Assembly (NCBI GenBank): GCA_963710725.1
Contig: CAVQBJ010000008.1
Span: forward strand, 1,798,001 to 1,862,000
Direction of reading: 5' to 3'
DNA: 64,000 nt
Source of the DNA: CAVQBJ01 sp963710725
GTDB lineage: Bacteria > Actinomycetota > Thermoleophilia > Solirubrobacterales > Solirubrobacteraceae
Part shown: positions 26,747 to 35,430 of the stretch, piece after piece
Position numbering within the stretch: the first letter of the stretch is position 1
Layout: each line of letters starts with the position of its first letter
Made by a program: the position numbers and the translations under genes
Notes under the pieces: generated by a model
Told to the model about the DNA's origin: nothing
The model's database searches: none
The model's input: only the letters and a program-made list of their open reading frames with translations

Positions 26747-27682
26747 ATGGGCGCGGCGGCGGCCGATGTGCATGATGTGCGCCCCGCGGTCAAGCTGACC
26801 TCACCATCTCGCCCGGCGCGGACGCTCGGCATCCTGCTGGCCGGTGTCGCGTTGTTCAGCGTCGGGGTGCTGGTGGCGAACGCCGCGGGCGGCCGGCGCG
26901 ATGCGTGTCACTACAACGCCTGGATACGCGGACTGCTCAACGAGCGCAGCGCGAGCTGCACGGCGCTTGATGTGCGCTTCGACGCCGGGCTCGGCGCGAT
27001 GGGGCTGGGCGCGGTCATCACCGCCCTGGCAGTCGGGTTGCTGATCCTCGGCGGCCGACGCGCGGCGAGGTCTGGATCGCCGTGGCCCGCCCGACGCACG
27101 GCCGAGGCCGCCGCCCGATGGCTCGACGGTCGCCTGCCGGGGAACGCCCGGGTCCAGCCACGACTTCGCCCCGGCTTCGTCAGCGCACTCGGTCTTGTCC
27201 TCGTTCTCGCTGCCGGCACCGGAGTCGCCTCGGCGCGGCACCGCCACAACCAGGACGAACAGACCCACGCCTTCAACCTACGCCTGGCGGCCTTCAACAG
27301 AGCCGAGGGGGCTCTCTACAGCCTCACGCTCCCCTCGAGCTTTCGACGCTCGGACTGCGCACCCGCCCAAATCTGCGCACGCACAACCCTGACGCCGACG
27401 CAGGCGCTCCCTATCCTCGAACGCCTCATCCACGGCACGGCTTCCCCGGCCGCCGAGAACCCCTTGAACCAATGCCGACCCGGCCGGGTCTGTTTCGACA
27501 ACGTCGACATCCAGGGATCAATCGCCGGCTACCCGGCCACCGCGTACGCCTTTCGATGGCCGCTCCGCGTGCGACATGGACGTCCACCCGACGGGGCGAC
27601 CCGCATCACCGGAGCTCCCCCAGGCTCCTACTGGGACGGAAGCAGCGTCGGCATCGGCATCGCCTCGCCCGATCCCTACTGA
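26747..27682 (+). CDS. Membrane protein of unknown function
   Basis: The product has 311 residues from ATG 26747; an in-frame GTG at 26669 is less likely because it adds a poorly structured leader. Three hydrophobic helices lie at about 24-45, 80-102 and 145-165. Residues 165-311 form a soluble domain with Cys pairs (RSDCAPAQICARTTL, NQCRPGRVCFDN) and end SVGIGIASPDPY. The Cys arrangement suggests an extracytoplasmic, disulfide-bonded domain. I do not recognise the family. Confidence 0.62.
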   Translation: MGAAAADVHDVRPAVKLTSPSRPARTLGILLAGVALFSVGVLVANAAGGRRDACHYNAWIRGLLNERSASCTALDVRFDAGLGAMGLGAVITALAVGLLILGGRRAARSGSPWPARRTAEAAARWLDGRLPGNARVQPRLRPGFVSALGLVLVLAAGTGVASARHRHNQDEQTHAFNLRLAAFNRAEGALYSLTLPSSFRRSDCAPAQICARTTLTPTQALPILERLIHGTASPAAENPLNQCRPGRVCFDNVDIQGSIAGYPATAYAFRWPLRVRHGRPPDGATRITGAPPGSYWDGSSVGIGIASPDPY

Positions 27683-28135
27683 CCAGTCGCGCCGAACGTC
27701 ACGCGGAACGCACCCACGCCGCCGCGCCCCCAGCAAGGCCGGCCCCGGAGCCCGGCCGGCAGCCTCGACCCACTGAGCGCCCCGGTTCACATGACAACCC
27801 AGAACACGCCGCCGATCGAGCGGCGGCGCCCTGCTCTGGACGAGCCGCGCTTCTCGGCATTCGGCGCCGGCGCTGTTCTGCCTCTGGGGAAGGCAGGCGT
27901 CTCCGGCGGCGGCGCGATGCGACCGAGGGTCGTCCCGAGCGGAACAGCTCGAGCGCAGCTGTCGCGGGCCTGCTCTTGGTCGAAGGCAGCATGGACGCGG
28001 TACTCCTGCGCCCGGGCTCGATAGTGGGCCCTGTGGGCATCGCGTGATAGGACGCGCCGTGCGACATTCGGAGTGCTGGGGGCGGACCGGCGCCCTGAGC
28101 TTGAGCGTCTGCGGTAGGGAGCCGATGAGTCGCTC
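27683..28135. other. No supported gene
   Basis: Only overlapping low-quality frames are seen. One plus-strand frame starting at 27791 (77 codons) has no ribosome site and poor composition. The region could hold the promoter of the gene at 28136. Confidence 0.35.
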
Positions 28136-28570
28136 GTGAGCCTCGTCGCACGTATTGAACGCTTCGCTCATCGCGGCACGTCCGACTGTCCCGAGTTTAT
28201 CGGCGGCCTTCGCGCGGGTGGCTGGGATGCAACCTGGCCGCTTGTGCGTGTCACGATCGCAGGCCCCGGGGTCACGATTGCGCCGACGTGGAGCTTCTTG
28301 CGGTTCTTCGTGGCGACGTATCGCATCGAGTGGAGCGACGTGGTGCGGATCGACGTGCTCGTTGGGCCGTTGGGAGCTGCGCACGGTGTGCGACCCGCTC
28401 TGCGCCGTCCCGTGCCGCCCGCTCGACGCCGCGGGCTCGCCTTCGTGTGGGCGGGCCCGACACGCCGGCCGATCATCGGGCTGCTGTCGAAGGACGTCGA
28501 CGCGTTCCTTGCTTCAGTGCCGCTTGAGATCCCACGGCAGCGGCGGCGCGGGTTCATCTTCTGGCCGTGA
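28136..28570 (+). CDS. PH-domain-like small protein
   Basis: This 144-residue protein's core reads like a bacterial PH fold: VRVTIAGPGVTIAPT, a Phe-rich strand (SFLRFFVATYRIEW), then DVVRIDVLV, and after a Pro/Arg-rich loop GLAFVWAG and a final helix SKDVDAFLASVPLEI. No membrane helix. GTG 28136 has no clear Shine-Dalgarno sequence, so the start is uncertain. It precedes another PH-like gene by 250 bases in element A. Confidence 0.55.
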   Translation: MSLVARIERFAHRGTSDCPEFIGGLRAGGWDATWPLVRVTIAGPGVTIAPTWSFLRFFVATYRIEWSDVVRIDVLVGPLGAAHGVRPALRRPVPPARRRGLAFVWAGPTRRPIIGLLSKDVDAFLASVPLEIPRQRRRGFIFWP

Positions 28571-28823
28571 AAGGTCGGCTGAACAGGCACGCCGCCACCG
28601 CGTGGCCGCTGTTCCCCAATGAACGAGGCGGGTGGGCCAGGCCGCGACTGGGGGACGCCTGCATCGCCAGGGAGCAGAACAACGCATGTGCGTTGGTGGC
28701 GCTGTTCGGACAGGATGGTGTTCCGCTCGCGTGGGCCCGTTAGGGTGAGATCGTGACGATCGAGACATCGCGCGCGGGAGTCGGCCTCGCGCGTGCCGCA
28801 GATGTGGGTTGCGAGGAGCCTCG

Positions 28824-29450
28824 GTGACGGGCCTCACCGAGGCCGTCGCCAGCCCGGTGCTGCAGCGCGAACTCGAGTCTGACGAGCGCGTCCTTTGGGG
28901 CGGTCGTCCCGATAGGGGCAGGTGGTTCATGCCAGTGGATTGGCTGCTCGTCCCTTTCAGCCTGTTCTGGTGTGGGTTTGTGGTGTTGTGGGAAGCGCTG
29001 GCACTGACGGCTGTCGGGGCCAAGGGCGTCGGAATCGTCGGGTACGCATTCCCGCTGTTCGGCCTGCCCTTTGTGATCATCGGTCTGTACCTCGTGTTCG
29101 GACGCTTTCTTGTGCGTCGCTGGATACGAAATCGAACCTTCTACGCCTTGACCGACAAGCGCGCGATCTGCGTGGCGCCGTCACTGCCGGGCAGTGGCTC
29201 GGTCACGTCGGTGTGGCTGGCGGGGTTCCCGGCCGTGGAGACTCGCCTGGTAAGCGACGGACGCGGAACCGTCTCGATCGGGTCGTTCCCGGTGGCCCAG
29301 CGCTGGCTTGCGGCGGGTGCTGGGTGGCCCGGCGCCCGGATCCTGACCGGCAACGCCGTCGTGTTCTCGGGCATCGGCGACGCGGCGAACGTTTCCGTGC
29401 TCTTACGGCGGCGCCTGGCCGAGCTTGCTCCCACCCCGTCCGGAGCGTGA
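28824..29450 (+). CDS. PH-domain-like membrane protein
   Basis: This 208-residue protein is preceded by GAGGAG six bases before GTG 28824. Two hydrophobic helices (about 38-62 and 72-98) follow an ERVLWGGRPDRG motif typical of bacterial PH-domain membrane proteins. The C-terminal half starts RNRTFYALTDKRAIC, the YaLTdkR signature of bPH domains, and continues as a beta-rich PH fold. Function is unknown; relatives are widespread in actinobacteria. It lies in element A as cargo. Confidence 0.75.
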   Translation: MTGLTEAVASPVLQRELESDERVLWGGRPDRGRWFMPVDWLLVPFSLFWCGFVVLWEALALTAVGAKGVGIVGYAFPLFGLPFVIIGLYLVFGRFLVRRWIRNRTFYALTDKRAICVAPSLPGSGSVTSVWLAGFPAVETRLVSDGRGTVSIGSFPVAQRWLAAGAGWPGARILTGNAVVFSGIGDAANVSVLLRRRLAELAPTPSGA

Positions 29451-29731
29451 GAACCCGCCTGCCGGCCCTCGCACGGGGCTGAATCGCCTCCTCACGGGCG
29501 CCGCGCACGCCGGTCCGACGAACGGTGCGCTGGATGAGGCTCGGCTGTATCCGCTGGCGCTGCCGGGTCTCCTGCTTAACCGCGAAGCGGACGTCTGTCC
29601 GCCCCGCCCCCGGCGCGCGGCACTCGTCCAGAGCAGGCACGGGAGTCGCGCGTGCTGGCTGTCCTGCCTTCTTGCAGACGCGGAACCGGCGTGTCCGGGA
29701 AGGTGCGCGCGCGGGTGAGCGTAGCCGCGTT

Positions 29732-30979
29732 CTATCTCCCAACCCTCACTGAGCGCTGAACCTTCACGGCCAGACGCAGTCCGCGCGCGAACCACACGAC
29801 CATACGCAACCGGAGGTTCTCCTCCTGATGGAAGCGCCTGATGAAATCGTCGAGTGCCGCGATCATTGTGGCCGGGTCGTCCATTGTGGCCATTCGCCCG
29901 AACAGTGAGGCGGCCTGGGTGGCGCGGGCGTCAGACGATGCGCTCCGCTCCGCGCGCTTGGCTAGGCTTGCAAAGCCTGCCGCGGCCGGCTCGCCTGCGG
30001 ATGTCGCACGCGTCAGAGACAGCACGCCTTGCCGAATTCGACCGAGTTCCGCCATCGTCGAGGCCCGGTCCAGCTGGGCGCGCGCGAGCAGGCGAGCGGC
30101 TGCCAGCGACGGATCGCCACCGAAGCGGTCGATGACCGCGTCGCAGACCCGTAGCGCCTGCTCATGACCGCGGACATACGCGTCGGCGTCACCTACCAGC
30201 GTCACACGCCGCCTGACAAGGTCGCCGACTACTCCCAACCGCTCGCCGGCGACGCGCTGCAACGCCCCGCTTCTGGCGGCGACGGCCGAGCGCCGGGCGG
30301 CCCGGAACCTGCTGGTGAGCGCCGCGAGACCGTGTAGCGCGATCTGCCCCGCCCGGCTCGGGCGGCGAGGCCAGCCCCTCAGCGCTCTCGCGACCGTGAG
30401 CACCACATCGGCGATGAGTTCGCGGGTGCGGACGTCCACTTCGCTCTCAAAGCGGGTGAGGAGCTCCTCGAGCGCTGCGGCCGCGTCCTCTCCTCGATCG
30501 GCACTCAGCAGCCGTAGCGCTCTAACGCCCAGAGCGGCCGCAACGAGGCCTCGCCGTCCAGGATCAGGATCAGAGGCGTCATCGCAGCGCGCGAGCAACT
30601 CATCTACGGCGCTCAGGGCGTCCTCGGTCTGCTCAGACTCGCCGAGAAGCAGGACCTTCGCGAACATCGCGTCGTCGACGGCATTGCTGTACGCGTGATC
30701 GGTCTCGTGACGCGCGATGAAGCCGTCGTAGGCCACCAGGGCCTCGCGGCACGCTCGCTCCCTGACCTCCACACCACCAGGCCCGTCTGCGCCGCTTATC
30801 GCCCGGTCGAACGATGCCCTTCCGTCCGCGAGACGATCAAGCTCGACAAGCGCCTTGCCCTTCTCGATGCGCGCTACCGCCACACGCCGACGCGCGCCGG
30901 GATCATCACTTTCGCGCTCGCGGCCTATAACCGCATCGCACTCGTCGAGCCACCGCTCCAGTTCACCCAGGTCTCTCAT
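29732..30979 (-). CDS. Helical repeat (TPR-like) protein
   Basis: This 415-residue, almost wholly alpha-helical protein has repeated two-helix units with small residues at packing positions, for example KGKALVELDRLADGRASFDRA and ARAQLDRASTMAELG. It reads as a TPR-type solenoid with a basic middle (about 205-245: FRAARRSAVAARSG). Two units begin with a similar (E/Q)xLxxCDAVIxRxxxD pattern at the N-terminus and at about 285, suggesting internal duplication. No signal or membrane helix. Protein-protein scaffold is the only reasonable inference. Confidence 0.7.
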   Translation of the reverse strand: MRDLGELERWLDECDAVIGRERESDDPGARRRVAVARIEKGKALVELDRLADGRASFDRAISGADGPGGVEVRERACREALVAYDGFIARHETDHAYSNAVDDAMFAKVLLLGESEQTEDALSAVDELLARCDDASDPDPGRRGLVAAALGVRALRLLSADRGEDAAAALEELLTRFESEVDVRTRELIADVVLTVARALRGWPRRPSRAGQIALHGLAALTSRFRAARRSAVAARSGALQRVAGERLGVVGDLVRRRVTLVGDADAYVRGHEQALRVCDAVIDRFGGDPSLAAARLLARAQLDRASTMAELGRIRQGVLSLTRATSAGEPAAAGFASLAKRAERSASSDARATQAASLFGRMATMDDPATMIAALDDFIRRFHQEENLRLRMVVWFARGLRLAVKVQRSVRVGR

Positions 30980-31214
30980 CGCGCGCGCCGGCCGCCACCC
31001 CGCCCGCGCAGCCTACCCGCCAGCCCTAGGGACAACCCCAGTCCCGGCGGCTCGCCCTGCGACTACCGCATTCCACGGGAGCAGAACAGACGCGGCCCCG
31101 GACGGTCGGCACTGGCGATCGTCCAGAGCGGCACTGGTGAGCTGTGCCAGCCGGGCTGCCGCTTATGTCCACGAACAGGACCGTGAGGTCGCTTATGGGC
31201 GGAGGGTCCGTGCT

Positions 31215-32002
31215 ATGAAAGACTCGCGGGCACCCATGTGTGGACGGGCGCTCGGGAAATGTCTCGGACTGGGGCCGGCGCTGCTGGTCGGCGCCGTGGC
31301 GCTGTGTGCTGGCGCGCCCGCTGCTGCGAGCGCCGACCAGGTGCCATGTCCCATCCCGGCCGTGCTGACGACGAACGTCGCGATCGTTGGGCTGCCATGG
31401 CAGGGCGTCGTGGCCAACTTCTGGTGTCTGACCGCGGGCGACCAGTTGACCAACGTCACGATCCATTGGAGCGGCGGCGGGACGTCGGCGGGCGTCGTGA
31501 GCTATTCCCAGCCGTCGCTGCAACCGACCACAACAGGCGCCGGCGCTCCAACCGAGGAACTGCTGATGACCGCCACGGTCACCGGGGCGCACACGTATGA
31601 AGAACCGTCGCAGACACCCGCGACCTACGTGACCGCAACGGACATGCCGTCGGGCGCTCAACTGACCGAGGGCATCACCACTACGGTGCTCGCTCGCCTC
31701 ACGGGCTTGCCGTTGAACGTACACGTGAGGCGACGCCGCGCCTTCGATGGCGTCGTGGCGAGATTCGTAGTTGTCCCGCGCCCATCGTTGAAGACTGTCA
31801 CTGCGACGATCAGCTGGGGCGACGGCTCGAGCACGATCGGGACCTATCGTCGGCAGGCGCGGACGCTTACGCCGTGACAGGCGCACACCGCTGGGAGCAT
31901 GCCGGCAGAGACGCAATCACGGTCTCGCTCAGGGTTGCCAATCCGCCGGGTGGACCCCAACAGGTCGTCGTCGTCCACAGCCACGCCATAGTTACGCGCT
32001 AA
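31215..32002 (+). pseudogene. Secreted PKD-like protein gene with a frameshift
   Basis: ATG 31215 starts a Sec signal peptide (ALLVGAVALCAGAPAAAS). The mature part is beta-rich with two Ig/PKD-like units. The second contains ISWGDGSSTIGTY and then the frame runs to a stop at 31875. In the alternative frame, translation continues from about 31852 with GADAYAVTGAHRWEHAGRD and ITVSLRVANPPGG to TAA 32000-32002, which completes the PKD fold. A single-base indel near 31850-31860 therefore splits the gene. It is either a true mutation or a sequencing error; the C-terminal half is otherwise intact. Confidence 0.65.
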
Positions 32003-32067
32003 CCGGCGACGGACGCCCGCTCACGCGCAAGGCAGAACTCCAGCGGCCTTTCGTGCCCGTGCCCGGC

Positions 32068-32199
32068 GATCGTCCAACTCAGGACTGTGCCTCGGGGCCG
32101 CTCACGCGCCCGCCCTCGAGTGAAGGCGGTCGTCGGCCATGACACCTGGCCGGCAGCTCGGCGCGCCCCGTTCGTCGCTCCGAAGCGATCGTCCGTCGG
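32068..32199 (+). repeat. Diverged inverted repeat, copy 1
   Basis: This segment (CGTCCAACTCAGGACTGTGC ... onward) aligns on the opposite strand with 33111-33237, by eye about three quarters identical. The copies lie about 0.9 kb apart in inverse orientation. Neither encodes an intact protein. Confidence 0.6.
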
Positions 32200-32225
32200 C
32201 CACCCCCAGACTCGTCGTCCGGAAG

Positions 32226-32362
32226 CTAGTCGACCTCCGCGGAGGTGGTTAGGCGCAAAACGTCGTACTTGCCGGAGATCGGTTGAACCTTGCCGTTCGC
32301 GTCTTCGAACTCGAGCTTCGGGATTTCCCCTCATGTCCCGGGTCTGGAAGACCGTAGCCTGA
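32226..32362 (-). pseudogene. Short broken gene remnant
   Basis: On the minus strand one frame gives ATVFQTRDMRGN and, after a one-base shift, another gives PKLEFEDANGKVQPISGKYD and then VLRLTTSAEVD before TAG at 32226-32228. The two pieces read as one continuous protein C-terminus. No upstream gene body is seen, so this is a decayed fragment, family unknown. Confidence 0.4.
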
Positions 32363-32411
32363 GCCGGGGGTCTTCTCGGTTGAGCGGTAGGCGTATGCGA
32401 GACTCGCACAT

Positions 32412-32912
32412 TCAGCGTGAGACGCGCCGTGACGGTGGCCGCCCGATCCGGGGCAGTGCCGGGTGCTCGACGGTTATGTGCTGCAGGGTTGTCGTAATGA
32501 CTAAGACCCCCACGTGCCACTGCCGGCACCGGCCGGTCGAGACGTCGCAGGTTGCGGTCGCCATCCCGTTGGTGCTCCCGCCGATTGTGCATCGGTAGGC
32601 CGCAGATGACCGCCGGGCCGACGAGGTCGGCGAACAAGCGTAGGCGGACAGCGGCGCGCGTGTCAGAGCCGCGAACCCGTAGGACGCGCTCCGTGCCTGT
32701 GAGGCCGTTATGCGCCCCGCGCCTGAGCGAGCCTTCATCACGCTCGCGGCACGGGCCGCGAATCCGGGTCGAGCCACGTATGCCGCAGCCTGTCGCGCCA
32801 CGAGAGCGCCGAGCGTATCTGCGGGCAGCCGCGTGGAAGCCGAGCCGCAACCAGCGACGAGCACCGCGGTGAGAACCGCGGCAAGAGCGATGGCAAATCG
32901 CACCCTATTCAC
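32412..32912 (-). CDS. Putative lipoprotein
   Basis: GTG 32912 opens a 166-residue protein with a lipoprotein signal: basic start, AIALAAVLTAVLVAGC lipobox with Cys at about 21. The mature part has helix-forming Ala/Arg sequence (DTLGALVARQAAAYVARPGF), then a C-terminal beta domain with paired Cys (AYACSP, YRCTIGG, TCDVSTGRC). The C-terminal QWHVGVLVI resembles secreted lipoproteins of unknown function in actinobacteria. An in-frame upstream start at 32990 would bury the signal, so it is rejected. Confidence 0.68.
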   Translation of the reverse strand: MNRVRFAIALAAVLTAVLVAGCGSASTRLPADTLGALVARQAAAYVARPGFAARAASVMKARSGAGRITASQARSASYGFAALTRAPLSAYACSPTSSARRSSAAYRCTIGGSTNGMATATCDVSTGRCRQWHVGVLVITTTLQHITVEHPALPRIGRPPSRRVSR

Positions 32913-33655
32913 AGTCCCATGATCGCGCGCATGTTGGACGTAGCGGCGACCAGTCGGCGAATGCCGCCGGGCGCACGCGAACCCGCACACCGGGCTCCGA
33001 AGTGCCCAGCCACGGCGGCGATTCGGTCTGTCTCCCCGACTCGAGCGTCAGCCTGCAGCAGGCGACGTGGCCTCTCGGACGATCACAATCGTCACGAGGG
33101 CGGCTCGAACCGGACGAGCGCTTCGCCGACCAGGGAGGCGCGCCGAAATGCCCGCCCCGCGTCATGGCTGACGACCGCTTTCGGCCCGAGGGCGGCCGCG
33201 TGAGCGGCTCCGAGGCACAGTTCCGAGTTGGACGAGCACCGCGCGCATGCGGTCCGCGTCGGCGCTGTTCCGCTCCGGAGGAAGGGAGGCGTGTCCGTCG
33301 GGGGCGCCGTCGGACCCAGCGATCGCCCTTCGGAGGACCACGCGGGCGCCGCGACGGCCTACGTGCCTGCGGTGTGAAAGCGATCGGCCGTAACACGGGC
33401 GGCGGCAGATCGGCGTGACCCCTGCGTCGCCGAAGCGATCGTCCGAGGCGAGACGGGGCGAGCCTGGAAGCGATCGTGGGACATCGGCAGCGAGGTCTCG
33501 GGTTGGAATGGGCATACCGCCGCCGGTTCGCGCACACCGACGGCTCGCCGCACGCCCCAGGCGTTGCGCGCTGAGGAGTCCTTGCGATGTCGACGAGGTG
33601 CGTGTAGGCTCGCGAAGGGGTCGGTGCGATCCCACGAATACGCCTGACACGGGAG
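32913..33655. other. No intact gene; holds the second inverted-repeat copy
   Basis: No frame here has a ribosome site and protein-like composition. The region contains repeat copy 2 (33111-33237) and a scatter of GATCGCTT-type words on the minus strand (near 33466, 33432, 33376). It looks like decayed sequence upstream of the small peptide gene at 33656. Confidence 0.45.
33111..33237 (-). repeat. Diverged inverted repeat, copy 2
   Basis: Reverse-complement counterpart of 32068-32199. In one minus-strand frame it reads CSSNSELCLGAAHAAALGPK then AVVSHDAGRAFRRASLVGE and stops soon after; copy 1 has the same reading broken by a stop. The two may be remnants of one duplicated coding segment. Confidence 0.55.
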
Positions 33656-33859
33656 ATGACGACGGACATGAGTGAACCGGGAGACGGGGCGCTTGATGCA
33701 TTGACGGACGACGCTGTGGCCGATCTCGCTCCAGACGAGACGAGCACGTCGGAAGTCGTGGGCGGCGGCGATTGGGGCCAGGGCCCCCAGAGCGGACCGA
33801 AGGGCGGCAACAACCCAACGACCGGGGGACCGTCGAACGATCCTGGTCAGCACACCTGA
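33656..33859 (+). CDS. Small acidic peptide with double-glycine leader-like motif (family member 1)
   Basis: This 67-residue product is one of four in the window sharing [V/I]-x-D-L-x9-V-x-G-G. Here it reads VADL at residues 21-24 and VVGGG at 34-38. The part before the glycines is strongly acidic; the 29-residue tail after them is Gly/Pro/Asn-rich and uncharged. GGGAG lies directly before ATG 33656; ATG 33668 is an alternative start. It sits in element A with no obvious partner gene. An exported or processed peptide is inferred only from the leader-like design. Confidence 0.62.
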   Translation: MTTDMSEPGDGALDALTDDAVADLAPDETSTSEVVGGGDWGQGPQSGPKGGNNPTTGGPSNDPGQHT

Positions 33860-34039
33860 GCGGCCGCGCGGCGCCGGCTCGCGCGCTCGAGGCGCCTCGC
33901 CGCCGCGCCTATTCGTGCCGTGGCGGAGCGCTCGTCTGGCGCTCGCGATCGGCGTGATCGAGACGTCGCCGTAGCGCTCGCCGCACGAACCCTGCCGGAT
34001 TGGGAAAGCAGCCGGCCTTCGTCGTCAGGCCCGGCCGGC

Positions 34040-34585
34040 CTAGTGCGGCTTCGCGCTGGCCACCCTGAGCGCCAGTTGCGGGTAGCGCCGACATCCGAGC
34101 GTGAACCAAAAAATCGCCAGCATCGTCGCCAAGGGTGGGTTCCCGCACACAAGCTGGGCCTGGTCGTGCTCGGAGAGGTCAAGTGTGAGCCTGCGACTGC
34201 GACACCAGTCGATCTTCGCGCGCACCGTATGCGTCCCGGCGCTAACGGCGAACGTTTGAGCCTCCCCTTCAGACAACCCGCCCACCGCCTCGCCATCGAT
34301 CACGATCACGAACTGCCTCATCCGACTCGCGTAATCGCCCGCCGGGCGCACGATCCGAATGCTGGCACTCGCGTGCGGTCCGACGGTTCGCCGCGGCTGG
34401 TCGCTTTCCGCTGCGTGGTCCACACGGGCGCCCGAGACCGGCGTCTGGTCGCGAGATATGCCAGCCCGAATCCATAGGTGCGCGACGCCGATCGCCGCGA
34501 CTGCGACGAATCCCAGCGCAACACCGTCTACCTTCCCGACCGCGGCGCTCAGCACTACGACAACGACAGCCGTACCGACAACCAC
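34040..34585 (-). CDS. Membrane protein with PEGA-like C-terminal domain
   Basis: The 181-residue product from GTG 34585 has two short N-terminal hydrophobic helices (about 2-16 and 22-40), a linker, then a beta domain: SIRIVRPAGDYASRMRQFVI, DGEAVGGLSEGEAQTFAVSA and GTHTVRAKIDWCRS. This is the layout of PEGA/DUF-type surface-binding folds (bound ligand shown by an index 'x-G-x-H-x-V'). The tail has FWFTLGCRRYPQLALR. No family can be named. Confidence 0.62.
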   Translation of the reverse strand: MVVGTAVVVVVLSAAVGKVDGVALGFVAVAAIGVAHLWIRAGISRDQTPVSGARVDHAAESDQPRRTVGPHASASIRIVRPAGDYASRMRQFVIVIDGEAVGGLSEGEAQTFAVSAGTHTVRAKIDWCRSRRLTLDLSEHDQAQLVCGNPPLATMLAIFWFTLGCRRYPQLALRVASAKPH

Positions 34586-34765
34586 GGTCAGGCGCTCGCG
34601 TCCATATGGACGACAAGGCGGTCTTGCGGGTCCGACCTCGCGGCATCCTCACGAACGTCGGCTTCGCCCGTGCGTCGGCGCGACGCCGACCGCGCCTGTG
34701 GTCTGTGACGCGATGTGCCGGGGATCGCTTCGAGCTTCCCGCCTTCGCGGCGGCTGGGACATTGC

Positions 34766-35161
34766 CTATAGATCGCCGGGCCGCACCGCGACGCCAAGCC
34801 GCGCAACTCCGCGAATGAGCCGCTCGTCCAGCGTGACGAGCTTGCAACCGAGGTCCTGCGCGAGTGCGACGTAGTGGGCGTCGTAGGTCTTCGCCCAGCC
34901 GAGCTCGTCGGCCAGCCGCCATGCCGCTTCGGTCAGCCCGGGCGGGTCGCGGATCTCCACCGGCGCGCGCAGCAGTCGCGTGAGCATCGCCCGAGCATGC
35001 GGGGCCGTCAGCTGACGGCGCCACGCCAGCTCATGCAGCACCGAGCTGGCCTCGACGGGCATGAGCGGTGGCGCGATCAGCTCGTGGGATTTGAGCCGAG
35101 CGAAGCCAAGCTCGTTATGGCTGGCCGCGACGGCGACCGAGGCGTCGAGCACGACGCGCAC
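34766..35161 (-). CDS. PIN-domain toxin (VapC-like ribonuclease)
   Basis: This 131-residue PIN domain has all acidic metal-site residues: Asp6 (VVLDAS), Glu37 (PVEASSVL), Asp94 (TYDAHYVALA) and Asp112 (TLDERL). VapC toxins cut specific RNAs, often tRNA or rRNA. GTG 35161 lies five bases after the stop of the small HTH gene, the usual antitoxin-toxin order, so the HTH protein is the likely antitoxin. It sits in element A, where such a pair could stabilise the island. Confidence 0.88.
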   Translation of the reverse strand: MRVVLDASVAVAASHNELGFARLKSHELIAPPLMPVEASSVLHELAWRRQLTAPHARAMLTRLLRAPVEIRDPPGLTEAAWRLADELGWAKTYDAHYVALAQDLGCKLVTLDERLIRGVARLGVAVRPGDL

Positions 35162-35166
35162 GGCGA

Positions 35167-35418
35167 TCAGGGGCCGCTGCGCGAGAGGTGCAGCGCCGCG
35201 ACCCAGTTGGGAGCGGGTGACCCGTCATCGCCGACGCGCCATTCCTGCGGCAAGGGCGACATCGGGTACAGCTCGTCCAGGATCGGACGCAGATCCTCGT
35301 CCTCGATCATCTGCTGGCGTCCAACGCGGTGGGCCGCCAGGCGGCCGGAGCGGATCCAACGCCGCACCGTCTCGGGATTGCGACCCAGGCGATCGGCGGC
35401 TTCGGTGACAGTCAGCAT
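35167..35418 (-). CDS. Excisionase/MerR-type helix-turn-helix protein, likely antitoxin
   Basis: This 83-residue protein starts MLTVTEAADRLGRNPETVRR followed by WIRSGRLAAHRVGRQQMI. This is the HTH_17 (excisionase) fold: a helix-turn-helix then a wing. The C-terminal about 35 residues would bind the PIN toxin encoded five bases downstream. It starts 12 bases after the integrase stop, so the three genes are one transcript. It may serve as antitoxin, as recombination directionality factor, or as both. The sequence alone does not decide. Confidence 0.8.
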   Translation of the reverse strand: MLTVTEAADRLGRNPETVRRWIRSGRLAAHRVGRQQMIEDEDLRPILDELYPMSPLPQEWRVGDDGSPAPNWVAALHLSRSGP

Positions 35419-35430
35419 GATCGCCCGATG

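Noticed and set aside
33376..33476. Cluster of GATCGCTT-type words as a regular repeat array
   Set aside because: Spacing is irregular (about 34 to 56 bases) and the short palindromic core is expected often in such DNA. It is noted only as part of the decayed region.
25742..34585. A known anti-phage defence system among the island cargo
   Set aside because: I looked for restriction, helicase, nuclease, TIR, retron or CBASS-type motifs and saw none; only the PIN toxin pair is a recognised stability module.
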